DNA of 64,000 nucleotides from Corynebacterium yudongzhengii (GTDB taxonomy: Bacteria > Actinomycetota > Actinomycetes > Mycobacteriales > Mycobacteriaceae). Every line of letters begins with the position of its first letter. Position 1 is the stretch's first letter. Where the stretch lies: the NCBI RefSeq assembly GCF_003065405.1, contig NZ_CP026947.1, positions 1,984,001 through 2,048,000 on the forward strand, written 5' to 3'. Positions 36,538-46,900 of this stretch are shown here, in pieces. Under the pieces are notes generated by a model. It was not told the DNA's origin, searched no databases, and worked only from the letters and a program-made list of their open reading frames with translations. A program made the translations under genes and the position numbers.

Positions 36538-37095
36538 ATGAGCAGGACCACAGAACCACCTCCAGACTCGGCCGCGGCGGGCGGGCCCCACGTCGTCGTC
36601 ATGGGGGTCTCCGGCTCGGGCAAATCCACCATCGGCGCGCTCCTCGGCGCCCGCCTGGACCTGCCGTACTACGACGGCGACGACCTACATCCCCAGGCCA
36701 ACATCGACAAGATGAGTGCCGGGCGGGCGCTTGACGACGACGACCGCTGGCCCTGGCTCGAGCACATCGGACAGTGGCTCGCAGATCATCCGGCCGGCGG
36801 AGTCATCGGCTGCTCGGCGCTGAAGCGCTCCTACCGCGACGCCATCCGCCGCCACTGCCCGCAGACCGTCTTCGTGCATGTCCACGGCTCGCCCGAGCTG
36901 CTGCGCACGCGCATGAAAGACCGCGACGGCCACTTCATGCCGCCCAGCTTGCTGGAGTCGCAGCTGGCCACGCTCGAACCGCTAGGCGACGACGAAGCCG
37001 GCCGCCTCTTCGACATCACCGGCACCGTTCCCGCTATTACCGACGAGGTCACCACCTGGATCCGCCAACTCGACGCCGCCGGGCAGCTAGGCTGA
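36538..37095 (+). CDS. gntK: Gluconokinase
   Basis: A 185-residue P-loop kinase that phosphorylates gluconate to 6-phosphogluconate, feeding the pentose phosphate pathway. Walker A GVSGSGKSTIG near residue 23, followed by the substrate-binding YYDGDDLHPQANIDKMSAGRALDDDDRWPWL, CSALKRSYRDAIR and HFMPPSLLESQLATLEPL, typical of GntK. ATG at 36538 has GGAG four bases upstream; an earlier in-frame start would run through the control region. No gluconate permease is seen next to it. Confidence 0.92.
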   Translation: MSRTTEPPPDSAAAGGPHVVVMGVSGSGKSTIGALLGARLDLPYYDGDDLHPQANIDKMSAGRALDDDDRWPWLEHIGQWLADHPAGGVIGCSALKRSYRDAIRRHCPQTVFVHVHGSPELLRTRMKDRDGHFMPPSLLESQLATLEPLGDDEAGRLFDITGTVPAITDEVTTWIRQLDAAGQLG

Positions 37096-37161
37096 AAAGA
37101 GAAACTGAGACCGGATTCACACCGTCGCCTGTGTGCCCGAGATACGGAGAGGATCACCTTT

Positions 37162-37719
37162 ATGCGTGCACTCGTCATCGTCGACGTCCAGAACGACTTC
37201 TGCCACGGCAGCCTGGCCACCGAGCGTGGCGACGAAATCGCCGCCCTCATCGGCGCCTTCCAGCACTCCGAGCAGCTGCAAGACAACGGCTACGCCCGCA
37301 TCGTGGCCACCGCCGACAACCACATCGACCCAGGCGCGCACTTCTCGAAGAACCCGGACTTCGTCGACTCCTGGCCCGCGCACTGCGTAGCCGGCACCGA
37401 GGGCACGCAGTTCCACGACGAGATCGATGCTCAGCAGTTCGACGCCGTGTTCACCAAAGGCGAATACAGCGCGGCCTACTCCGGCTTCGAGGGCTCCTTT
37501 AAGGACCAGTCCCTGGCCGACTGGCTGCGCTCTGCAGACATCACCCACCTGGATGTTTGCGGCATCGCCACCGACCACTGCGTACGCGCGACCGTCCTGG
37601 ACGGATTGAAAGAAGGTTTCGACGTCCGCGTACTCACGGGCCTGGTCGCCGCCGTCGACAACGCCCGCGGCGACGAGGCGCTCGCGGAGATGGAGGCCGC
37701 GGGCGCAGAGCTGCTATAG
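37162..37719 (+). CDS. pncA: Nicotinamidase/pyrazinamidase
   Basis: A 185-residue cysteine hydrolase that deamidates nicotinamide to nicotinate. The catalytic triad can be read: Asp8 (VIVDVQNDF), Lys99 (FTKGEYSAAYSGFEG) and Cys140 (GIATDHCVRATVLDG). Metal ligands are Asp52 and His54 (TADNHID) plus a later His. ATG at 37162 has GAGAGGAT about 9 bases upstream. The product of its reaction is the substrate of PncB, encoded at 56.4 kb. Confidence 0.95.
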   Translation: MRALVIVDVQNDFCHGSLATERGDEIAALIGAFQHSEQLQDNGYARIVATADNHIDPGAHFSKNPDFVDSWPAHCVAGTEGTQFHDEIDAQQFDAVFTKGEYSAAYSGFEGSFKDQSLADWLRSADITHLDVCGIATDHCVRATVLDGLKEGFDVRVLTGLVAAVDNARGDEALAEMEAAGAELL

Positions 37720-37731
37720 GCGGAAATAGCC

Positions 37732-38940
37732 GTGCCTGAGGGGAACAACAGTTTCGCTAAGAAATTCTCCGCGGGCGCTATGGGCACCCTCCTTCTGACC
37801 GTCATGGCCCCACAACTGGGGCTCAGCGTCATCACGCCCTCTTTCGCCACGATGGCCTCAGACTTGGGTGTCGCTGTCGCAAGTCTGCAATGGACAACGA
37901 CGATCTATATGGCCGGATATGCGCTCAGCATGTTTGCGGGCGGTTTTCTGGCCGAAAAATATGACGCGGTCAAGCTCCAAGCGTTCGGGCTGGTCATGTT
38001 CAGCGCCGGCTCCGTAGTCTGCGCGTTCTCCCCGTCCATCGCGTTGTTGTCCGTGGGGCGATTTCTACAAGCGCTCGGGGGAACCTCCGCGACTGTTCTG
38101 TGCCGTCTCATCATTCGCCGACGCATTGATCCGAAATTCAGGATTGCACCGCTGGCGAACCTCACTATGGTCATATCGCTCACACCGGCGGTAGCTCCCC
38201 TGATAGGCGGCGTGGCCTCCCTCTTCTTCCCCTGGCGAGTCATTTTTGTGGTGCTGGCCCTTCTGGGGCTGGCCTTCTCCGTGTTATGCCTCGCCTTTCT
38301 GGGCTCAGCGAAGGCGGAGATCCCCGCGCTACCTTCCCTGGGGCAAACGCTCGCGTCCATCAAAGCGTCACTGATGAACCCGTCGTATCTGTGGTACTCG
38401 GCGGCACTCGCGCTGGTGTGGATGAGTTATTTCGGCTTTCTGGCTCTCTCGCCTGGCTTCTTCGAAACCACCTATGGGATCGCCGGCATCACCTACGGGG
38501 TGGTCATGCTCTGGCCCGCAGTCGGGTATTGGTTCGGGAGTTTCTTAATTAAACACACCGCTCGCCCGACGAAGCTGGCGCACCTCTCGATCGTGGTGTT
38601 CGGGGCGGTCGCCTTGGTGGTCTTCGCGGTAGGGATGCTCGCCCCACCGCTTCCCGCGTGGGTCGTGATTGCGCTGTTGTGCACACAGTTCATGGGAGTA
38701 GGGGCAGTGATCCCCTATAGCCAAAACGGACAGCTCTCCCTGCCCCTGCCGGTACCGGGGGTGCCCACTGGGCTGTTCTTCTTCATCCAAATGATGGCAG
38801 GGGCCGTTTATGCGGCGGTGTCCAATTCTTTCGAGGTCACGTCGCTGCGCCCCATCCTGGCTTTCGTCGCCGCGCCACAGCTCGTGCTCGGTGTGGCGTT
38901 TGTAGCCATGGCGCTTAACGGCAGGTTCAGAAAGCCCTAA
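37732..38940 (+). CDS. MFS transporter, DHA1 multidrug-type exporter
   Basis: A 402-residue protein with 12 predicted membrane helices. MFS features include the inter-helix 2-3 loop GGFLAEKYDAVKLQ (a diverged GxLaDRxGrk motif) and RFLQALGGTSATVLCRLIIRR near helix 4, typical of Bcr/CflA-like drug exporters. The substrate is unknown. The GTG at 37732 lies 12 bp after the pncA stop, so it may be co-transcribed. By eye, its codon third positions are less GC-rich than neighbours, hinting at later acquisition. Confidence 0.85.
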   Translation: MPEGNNSFAKKFSAGAMGTLLLTVMAPQLGLSVITPSFATMASDLGVAVASLQWTTTIYMAGYALSMFAGGFLAEKYDAVKLQAFGLVMFSAGSVVCAFSPSIALLSVGRFLQALGGTSATVLCRLIIRRRIDPKFRIAPLANLTMVISLTPAVAPLIGGVASLFFPWRVIFVVLALLGLAFSVLCLAFLGSAKAEIPALPSLGQTLASIKASLMNPSYLWYSAALALVWMSYFGFLALSPGFFETTYGIAGITYGVVMLWPAVGYWFGSFLIKHTARPTKLAHLSIVVFGAVALVVFAVGMLAPPLPAWVVIALLCTQFMGVGAVIPYSQNGQLSLPLPVPGVPTGLFFFIQMMAGAVYAAVSNSFEVTSLRPILAFVAAPQLVLGVAFVAMALNGRFRKP

Positions 38941-38949
38941 CGCCCCCGG

Positions 38950-39234
38950 TTAAATATCGGTGCGCTGTGCGAGCAGGCGCTGGATTTCCTTGATGTCGTT
39001 CTTCTTCTTGCGGTTGCGCAGCACGGCGACGGTGATCAGGCCTGCGACAGCGACACCGAAGCCGGCGAGAACCTTCTGCACGGTGGGATCCTGCAGCTTC
39101 TCGGTGATCCCCCGCTTGGCGTCATCTACCAGGTTCTTCGGCTTACTGCGGTCAGCGAGCTCATCCAGGGTCGCGGCCAGCTGACCGCGGGTGCGCTCGA
39201 TGTCACGCTGAATGTCGTCGATGTCTCGTGCCAC
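38950..39234 (-). CDS. DUF3618 membrane protein
   Basis: A 94-residue protein: an amphipathic N-terminus MARDIDDIQRDIERTRGQLAATLDELADR, the DUF3618 signature, then one membrane helix near residues 54-72 (VLAGFGVAVAGLITVAVL) and a basic tail. The family is common in actinobacteria and of unknown function. ATG at 39234 is preceded by GAGGAGTTACCC. It is divergent from bcp. Confidence 0.85.
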   Translation of the reverse strand: MARDIDDIQRDIERTRGQLAATLDELADRSKPKNLVDDAKRGITEKLQDPTVQKVLAGFGVAVAGLITVAVLRNRKKKNDIKEIQRLLAQRTDI

Positions 39235-39338
39235 GGGTAACTCCTCATGCGAGTCGGTGTGAAAAACGCTTTAACAATCACAGGCTACTGTAGTCGCTGC
39301 CCACCGCGCACAGCGTACGTACACGCTATGGTGGAAAC

Positions 39339-39815
39339 ATGACTGACTCCTCACGTCTTTCCGCGGGCGATACCGCCCCTGCGTTCACTTTGACCGATGA
39401 CTCCGGCAACGAGGTCAGCCTGTCTGATTACCAGGGCAAGAAGGTGCTGGTCTACTTCTACCCGAAGGCCAACACCCCGGGCTGCACCACCGAGGCCTGT
39501 GACTTCCGAGATTCCCTGGCACGCCTGAACGGCGCCGGCATCGATATCGTGGGTATCTCGCCGGATCCCGTCGAGAAGCTCGCGAAGTTCCGCGACGATC
39601 ACGGCCTCAACTTCCCGCTGCTGTCGGACGAAGATAAGTCCGTCATGACCGAGTGGGGTGCCTTCGGGGAGAAGAACAACTACGGCAAAATCGTCCAGGG
39701 CGTGATCCGTTCGACTGTGCTGGTCGGCGAGGACGGCACCGTCGAGTGGGCGAAGTACAACGTGAAGGCCAAGGGCCACGTCGAGCGCATCCTGCGGGAC
39801 ATCGACCAGGCCTAG
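39339..39815 (+). CDS. bcp: Peroxiredoxin Bcp/PrxQ (thioredoxin-dependent thiol peroxidase)
   Basis: A 158-residue peroxiredoxin that reduces hydrogen peroxide and organic peroxides. The active site NTPGCTTEACDFRD holds the peroxidatic Cys and, five residues on, the resolving Cys typical of the BCP/PrxQ class. VLVYFYPKA and the C-terminal GVIRSTVLVGEDGTVEW are conserved. The fasR-type gene starts 3 bp after the stop, so the two are coupled. Confidence 0.95.
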   Translation: MTDSSRLSAGDTAPAFTLTDDSGNEVSLSDYQGKKVLVYFYPKANTPGCTTEACDFRDSLARLNGAGIDIVGISPDPVEKLAKFRDDHGLNFPLLSDEDKSVMTEWGAFGEKNNYGKIVQGVIRSTVLVGEDGTVEWAKYNVKAKGHVERILRDIDQA

Positions 39816-39818
39816 CCT

Positions 39819-40481
39819 ATGTCTGCAAGCGATCCTGAGACCACGGAGGACGGGCTGCTCGTCCCCCGGCGCCGGCCTGCCCAGGCGCGTTCGCGGGAAC
39901 GCTACGAGCGGATCCTCAAGGCGGGCCGCGAGGTGCTCGTCGAGGTGGGCTTCGAGTCTTTCACCTTCGATGAGGTGGCCCGGCGCGCCGGGGTGCCCAT
40001 CGGCACCTTGTATCAGTTTTTCGCGAACAAGTACGTGCTCATCTGTGAACTCGACCGGCAGGACACCGCCGCCTCGGTCGCGGAGCTGGAGCGTTTCTCG
40101 CAGCAGGTCCCGGCGCTGCAGTGGCCGGAGGTGCTCAGCGAGTTCATCGATCACCTCGCCCGTCTGTGGCGCGAGGACCCGTCCCGGCGGGCAGTGTGGC
40201 ACGCGGTGCAGTCGACCCCGGCCACCCGGCAGACGGCGCGGCACACTGAGCGCGAGATGATCGACCGGCTTATCGACGTCCTCGCGCCCCTCAACCCGCA
40301 GGCGCCGGTGGAGGTGCGGCGTCGATTAGCGGCGTTTTTGTTGCACACCGGCTCATCGGTGCTGAACTTCGCGGTGCGCGACCTCGACGAGGGCGAGGAC
40401 GCCGATGCCTACTTCGATGGCGTGGTCGGCGAGATCAAGCGCATGCTCATCGCCTATCTCTTCGCCGTCGCTCAAGCCTAG
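39819..40481 (+). CDS. fasR: TetR-family regulator, probable fatty acid synthesis regulator
   Basis: A 220-residue TetR regulator. The HTH is in residues about 25-70: RYERILKAGREVLVEVGFESFTFDEVARRAGVPIGTLYQFFANK. The C-terminal ligand-binding domain is all-helical. Position directly after bcp and facing acpS-fas matches my memory of the C. glutamicum fasR locus, whose product represses fatty acid synthase and acetyl-CoA carboxylase genes; the assignment depends on that synteny. Its stop overlaps that of acpS by four bases, so antisense interference between the two messages is possible. Confidence 0.8.
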   Translation: MSASDPETTEDGLLVPRRRPAQARSRERYERILKAGREVLVEVGFESFTFDEVARRAGVPIGTLYQFFANKYVLICELDRQDTAASVAELERFSQQVPALQWPEVLSEFIDHLARLWREDPSRRAVWHAVQSTPATRQTARHTEREMIDRLIDVLAPLNPQAPVEVRRRLAAFLLHTGSSVLNFAVRDLDEGEDADAYFDGVVGEIKRMLIAYLFAVAQA

Positions 40482-40906
40482 GGCCCCGGCCAGAAGTTCA
40501 CCACGGCGAGGGCATAGTCGCCGTCGTGCGAGATGCTCGCCTGCACCCTGTGCGTGCCGACGGCGCGGGCCACCTCCCCGCGTACCACCACCGCGATGCG
40601 GTTCCACCGATCCGGCACGGTTTCGATCTCTGCGAAATCGACGGCGTCGCGGGCGATCGGCGGCGGGGATCCGTACATCGACTGCGACCACGCTTTAATG
40701 AACGCCTCCTTGACGGCCCAGCGGCCGGCGAGGTGCTCGGCACGTGAGGGCTTGGTGCGCGCGGTGCGCAGCTCCCGGGCGCTGAAGACGTTCTCGAACG
40801 TCGATCCCGGGCGCTCCAGCTGTTCGGCGAACGCGCTGATCTGCACGAGATCGGTGCCCACGAAGGGCATCGGCCGTTGATCCTCCATGGGCACCGATTC
40901 TGCCAC
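40478..40906 (-). CDS. acpS: Holo-[acyl-carrier-protein] synthase
   Basis: A 142-residue phosphopantetheinyl transferase that loads the carrier domain of the neighbouring FAS-I. The family motifs are VGTDLVQISAF near the N-terminus (Asp of the Mg site), FSARELR, and HLAGRWAVKEAFIKAW with the catalytic Glu, plus SISHDGDYALAVV. The GTG at 40906 lies five bases after the fas stop and would couple translation; an internal ATG at 40888 is the alternative. Confidence 0.93.
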   Translation of the reverse strand: MAESVPMEDQRPMPFVGTDLVQISAFAEQLERPGSTFENVFSARELRTARTKPSRAEHLAGRWAVKEAFIKAWSQSMYGSPPPIARDAVDFAEIETVPDRWNRIAVVVRGEVARAVGTHRVQASISHDGDYALAVVNFWPGP

Positions 40907-40911
40907 CCGCC

Positions 40912-43900
40912 CTAGCGTGATGGGCGCAGGCGGCCGTCGATGAGGCGGGCGGTGTCGTCGAGAAGCACCTCCGCCTCGCGTTCCTTCACCTTTCCGGCAC
41001 CGAGGTTGCGCTCGACGGGGCGTTCATACAGCGACTCCCCGGCGAAGATCGCCCGCTCGAGGCGCGCGAGGCCGGCACGCTTGCGGGCCTGCGCACGCTC
41101 CTGCCAGCGGCGGGCGGCCGCCTCGCCGTGTTCGGCGGCGACGGCGGCCGCGAACGCCGCCGGGTGCACCAGCGCGATGAGCGCCGAGACGTGCCCGAAG
41201 CCCAGGGAGGTCACCAGCCCGGCCTTCGGCGCCAGCTCGCCGTGCAGGGCCAGCGGGCGGCGCGGCCAGACCATGAAGCCATCGGCGCTCAAGGCGTCGT
41301 CGACGCAGTCGAGGCTGCGATTCGCCGGGATGACCCCGGTGCGCAGCACCTGGCTCAGGCCGGAGAGCTGGAAGGCCGCCGCCCCGCCCTTCGCGTGGCC
41401 GGTGAGCGTCTTCTGGCTGATGACATACAGCGGGTTGCCCGCACTGCGCCCGAGCGCGGTGGCGATGCGCTGGTGCAGGTCGGACTCGTTCGGGTCGTTG
41501 GCGTTGGTGGAGGTGTCGTGCTTGGAGAGCACCCGCACCTCATCCGGGCTCACCCCGTGGGCGCCTAGCGCCCGGGCGAGCCGGGAGTCCTCGCCGCCGC
41601 GTGCCGCAGACAGCGCCCCCAGCCCGGGCGCGGGGATGGAGGTGTGCGCGCCGTCGGCGAAGGACTCGGCGAACGCGATCACCCCGGCGACCGGCATGCC
41701 CAGCTCATAGGCGAGCGAGCCGCGCATGAGCAGCACGGTGCCGCCGCCTTCGGATTCGACGAAGCCGGCGCGTCGGCGGTCGTTGGCCCGGGAGAAGTAG
41801 CGGTGCTCGATGCCCTTGGCCTCCAGCGCGGCCGAGTTCGCGGTGGCGTTCATGTCGCCGAAGCCGGTGATGCCCTCGAGCGAGAGGTCGTCGATACCTC
41901 CGGCGACCACCACGTCCGCCTTGCCGAGGCGGATCTTGTCCATGCCCTCCTCCACGCTGACCGCGGCGGTGGCGCACGCCGCGACCGGGTGGACCATCTG
42001 CCCGTAGCCACCGACATAGGACTGCATGACGTGGGCGGCGACCACGTTCGGCAGGGCCTCCTGCAAGATGTCGTTGGCGCGCGGCTCGGCGAGCAGGCGC
42101 TCGACATACAGTGCACGCAGCGAGCCGGTGCCACCCATGCCGGTGCCCATGGTCGACGACACGCGTGCCGGGTGGACCGCAGCGAGCAGCTCGGCCGGGC
42201 TGAAGCCGGCGGCGAGGAACGCCTCGACGGTGACGATGAGGTTCCACACCGCCACCCGATCCAGCGACTCGAGCATATCGGCGGGGATGCCGTAGACGGC
42301 CGGGTCGAAACCGGCGGGGATCTGGCCGCCGACGAAACGGCTCATCGCGACCCGGCGCGGCACCCGCACCGGCGAGCCGGCCGCACGGGTGACCGTCCAC
42401 TCGCCGTCGACCTCACGCGCGGTGGTGCGCTCGGGATCGGAGTCGACATAGCTGCGCGCCTGCTCGGCATTATCGACGCGGAAGCTCAACTCCTTATCGA
42501 GGTAGATCGTGGTCAGCTCCGGCGCCAGCTGGCCGACGGAGCCGACCTCGTCGTCGAATTCGCGGATACCGCAGCGCGCCAGCACCTCGTCGTGGTAGCG
42601 GGCGTAGACGTCTTCTTCGGCGATTTCGGTGCCTTCGGCGTCGACAAGCACCCCGTCCTCGGCGTGGATCAGCCCCATCTGCCAGGCAAGCTCGATCACC
42701 CCGGCCGAGCTGAGCGTGCCGGTCAGTTCCGCCTCAAAGCGGGTGCGCGCGGTGCCATAGGGGCCGAGCTCGCCGATGCCGACGGCGACGACCATATCCT
42801 GCAGGCGCTGCGTCACCCCGGAGAACTCCGGTTCCGCTACCGGCAGCGCGCTGCGGGTATTCGGCAGCGCGCTAAGCGTGCGCGGGGCCTTGATCTCGGC
42901 CTTTTCGTCCTCTTCTGCCTGGGCAGCGAGCTCGTTAAGCCGGATATCCGCCTGCCCTAAACCACCGGTGAAATCGGCCACCACCGGTGCCTGCGCAGCC
43001 GCCTCACGCACGCTGCACGCGGCCTGGCCGACGAGGCGCTCGGCCATCTCCTCGGTGGAAAACGTGCGCACGCCGGCCTCCTCGACCGCGGCGACCAGCG
43101 GGTCGTTGCCGCCCATGAGCCCGGTGCCGCGTACCCAGCCGATGAGCGCGTGCACCAGGGAGGTGCGCTTCGCCCACGCGGCTTCGGCGTTCCAGCGCTC
43201 CACCAGCGCGTCGAGGGCGGCCTTGGCTTCGCCATAGGCCCCGTCGCCGCCGAAGCGCCCGCGGTTGGGGCTGCCGGGCAGAACCACATGCAGCCGCGAG
43301 CCGATATGCGTATCCGACCCCAGGCGCGACAGGCCGGCGATGAGGCGCTCGACGCTCCAAAGCAGCAGGCGCATCTCGCTTTCTGCCTGCGCGCCGGCAT
43401 CGTCGAGCGTGCCCATCACGCGCGGGGCCGCGAAGGGGAACAGCAGGGTCGGTTTCATAGCGGGCTTCACGACGACCGTCTGCGCCCCCACCGTCTCCGT
43501 CTGGGTGCTGCCGATCCACTCGACGAGCTGGTCGAGATCGCTAAAGCTCGACAGGTTCGCCGGTACGACGCGCAACGACGCCCCGCCGCGCGCTGATCGA
43601 GCGTAGAGATCCTTGTAAAACTCGAGGCGCTCGTGATCTAGACGCGAGGTCGTGGCGATCACGCTCGCACCCTCGTGCAGCAGGCGGGCGATCACGCTGG
43701 CCGCGATCGAGTGCGGCGAGCCGCCGGTAACCACGGCGATATCCTCGGCAAACTCCAGCGCCTTGGTGTCCTCGGCCTGATCGGCGAGCCCGTCTAGCCC
43801 GAAGTAGCGGGCCTGGGCGGCGGCTTCGACCCCGGCGCCGGTGACATCGACCTCGTCTGCGGCCAGCTCGCCGAGAGCGACGCGGCTGATGTCCTCGCGC

Positions 43901-46900
43901 GCGCTCGCCCACCGGTCGTCGAATAGAACGGCCTTGTCCGCGTCGAAGCGGCCGGCGACCTTGCGTACCCAGTCGGTGCCGAGCTCTTTGGCGACCAGCT
44001 CGACGACCTCGGCGGCATCACTATCACCTGCATCCTGCGTCGGCGGCTGGTTAAGCCCCAGCTGGCTCAAGATGCCGCGGGCCATCTCCGCCAGCACGCC
44101 CTTATCGCCGGTGACGGTCTCGGCGTAATCGTTGAGCGCGGCGGAATCGACCACGTCCCCGCGTGCCGACGCCGCGCTCCCCGGGGTCACCGTCACCCCG
44201 AAGGTGGCGGCGGTGGTGGTGACGGCGTCGTCGATAAGCCCGTTCAGCTCGGCCGCGTTGGTGGGGCTTAGGGGATGGAGTGTGGCCAGTTCGCCGCCGC
44301 GCAGGCTGGAGCCCTCGCGGGCGCCGATCACCAGCGCGGCGGTGATGTGATCGGCCCAGCCTTCGCCGAGCTGCCAGTGCTCGGCCACGCGCTCGGCGAC
44401 ATAGGAGGGCTTCTTGCCGGCGGGGCCGGTCAGCCGTCGCAAAGCGTCGTTGACGGACGTTTGCAGCACCGGGCCGAATGCGTGGTAACCGCGCGCCATG
44501 CGGGTCACGGTCGTTTTAAGCTCTTCGAAGGCGGCGTCGGCGGCACCGTCGATGGTGCCGAGGCCGAATTCGTTGCCGAGGTCCAACAGCAGCTGGTTGC
44601 GGCGCGAGGAAACCCCCTCGACGAGCGTTTCGATCGTATCGGTCGCCCCGATCTGGTCCGGGCGCAGCTTCGTCCACAGCGCGATGAGCATGGCGGTGGC
44701 ATCGGCGGGGGTGAACTCGCGGTCGTCGGGACGCTCGGTGGCCACGGGTGCCGACGCCACCGGCGCCGGTGCGGGCGCCTCCTGCGCAGCTGCGGGCTCC
44801 GGGGGCTCGGTGTCGGTGCTGCCTGCATCGGTGCTGTCTGCGTCGACGGTGATCTCGTCTTCGGCGAAGACCACCGCCCGGTCGCGCTCGACGTTGTAGA
44901 CCGCGATCTGGGTGTCGGCATAGGCCGGCAGGTTCAGCGTCTGGCCGAGCATGTTCGCCAGCGTGGGCGAGGCTCCCACGCCGACCTCGATGAACGCGTC
45001 GACGTCCAGCTGCTTAAGCATCCGGTCCTGGGTTTCGATCCAGCGCACCGGGGAGGTGAACTGCCAGGCCAACAATTCGATGAGCAGCGTGCGCCCGAGG
45101 CGGGCGGGCTCGCGGCGCTGCGCGTCGAGATCCGCGAGGATCTCGGTGATCACCGGGGAGTCGACGACCTTCGCGATCGAGCGCACGAAGTCCTCGGTGA
45201 GCTCGAAGGGGCGGGCCACCAGGTTGGGCAGGTAGGCGCCCTCGAGCACCTCCAGGTCGATCTCTTCGGGGATGAGCTCGTCGAGGTGGCGGCGGAACTC
45301 GTCGACGCCGCCGATGAGCTTCGAAGAGTGGAAGGGGACGTCGATTCCCGGGATCGGCACCAGCGCCTTCGCCCCCGGCGCGCGCTCTTCCGCCGCCTGC
45401 CCCAAAGCGTTAAGGCCGCGGCGGGTGCCGGCGACGGCGTACTGGCGGCCGCGGATGTTGAAGTTGACGATCTCCACAAACTCCCCGCTGGCCTGCCCAA
45501 TGCGGGCGACGAAGCCGGCGACCTCATCTTCTGTCATCCCCATCTTGTAGGGGCGCAGGGCGGCGAGCCCGTAGTTGGACACCCCGCGTTCGTCGCGCTC
45601 GACCAAGTGGTGCATGGTCAGACCGCGCCGGTAGACGATCTCGACGACCGCCTCGAGCGAGAGCACCTGCGCATAGGCGGCCAGCGCGTTGTACTCGCCC
45701 ACCGAGTGCCCGGCGAAAAACGCCGGCCGGTTGAGCACGCCGGCCTCGTCCATCTCCGCGATCTGGGCGCAGCCCAGCGTCGCCATGGCGACCTGGGTGA
45801 ACTGGGTGAGGTACAGAACGCCGTCGGGATGCGTGTAGCGCTCGCCGTCGACAAGCACCTCGCTGGGGTTCTCGCGCACGATGTGCAGGATGGAAAAGCC
45901 CAGCTTGTTACGGGTGTGCGCGTCGGCGCGGTCCCAGATCTCCCGCGCCGCCGGCGAAGCTTGGTAGGCGTCCATGCCCATGCCGGGCGACTGGATGCCC
46001 TGGCCGGGAAAGCCGTAGAAGACGCGCTCGGCGGCCATGGTGGCGGTGCCTACAAGCGCGATCGCGCCGTCGGCGGTGACGGTCACGCGCCGGATCTCCC
46101 CGCGTCCAGGGCGGGTGTCCACGCCGGTGCGCTCGACGGTGATCTCGAGTTTCGCTCCCGGCAGGATCGGCGCCTGCATCTCGGCGGCGAACTCGACGAT
46201 CTCACGCGGGGCGGTGCGCACCTCCGGGCGGGTGGATCCAGCGGCGGCGACGATCTCCGCGAGCGCCGAGGTCCACATGCCGTGCACGATCACCCCGCCG
46301 TCCAGCCCGGCCAGCTGCGCGGCGGCGTCGTTGACGTGGATCGGGTTGCGATCCCCCGTGACCACCGCGAAGGGCTGCATCGTCTCCGGGGCGTACAGCT
46401 CGAGGCGCTGGCGCAGGCTGATGGGCTTATCGACGCCCCCCTTCCCCGCCTCCGCTGCCGGCAGCGAAGCGTGACCGGTGCGCCCGCGGATGGCGAAGCG
46501 TTCCTGAAGCCGGGCCTGCGCGTTCTCGCCGCGGATCGTGGCGATAACCTCGACCACCCTGCCGGCCGGCGTATCGCTGACCTCGGTGGCTTCGGCGGTG
46601 ATGTCGAGCTTACCCGGGGTGATCTCGCCTGTGAGCTCGATGCGGTGCGAGAGGTGCACCAGGTTGAGCATGCCCTCGACGACCTTCTGGCCTGGCCTGC
46701 CCGGGATCTCGGCGTGCGCGACGGCGGAGAAGATCGCCGGCCAGGCTTTGCCCACGAGCACATCCGGCGCCGTGCGCACCCCAGTCACCGGACTGGCCGG
46801 CGGCAGGTAGCCGGCGGTGACCGAATGATAGGCGGCGAAGTCGGCCTCGCTCAGCGCAGTGTGGCTGCGCGCCACGCCACCGTCGATCTCGGCAAGTTCG

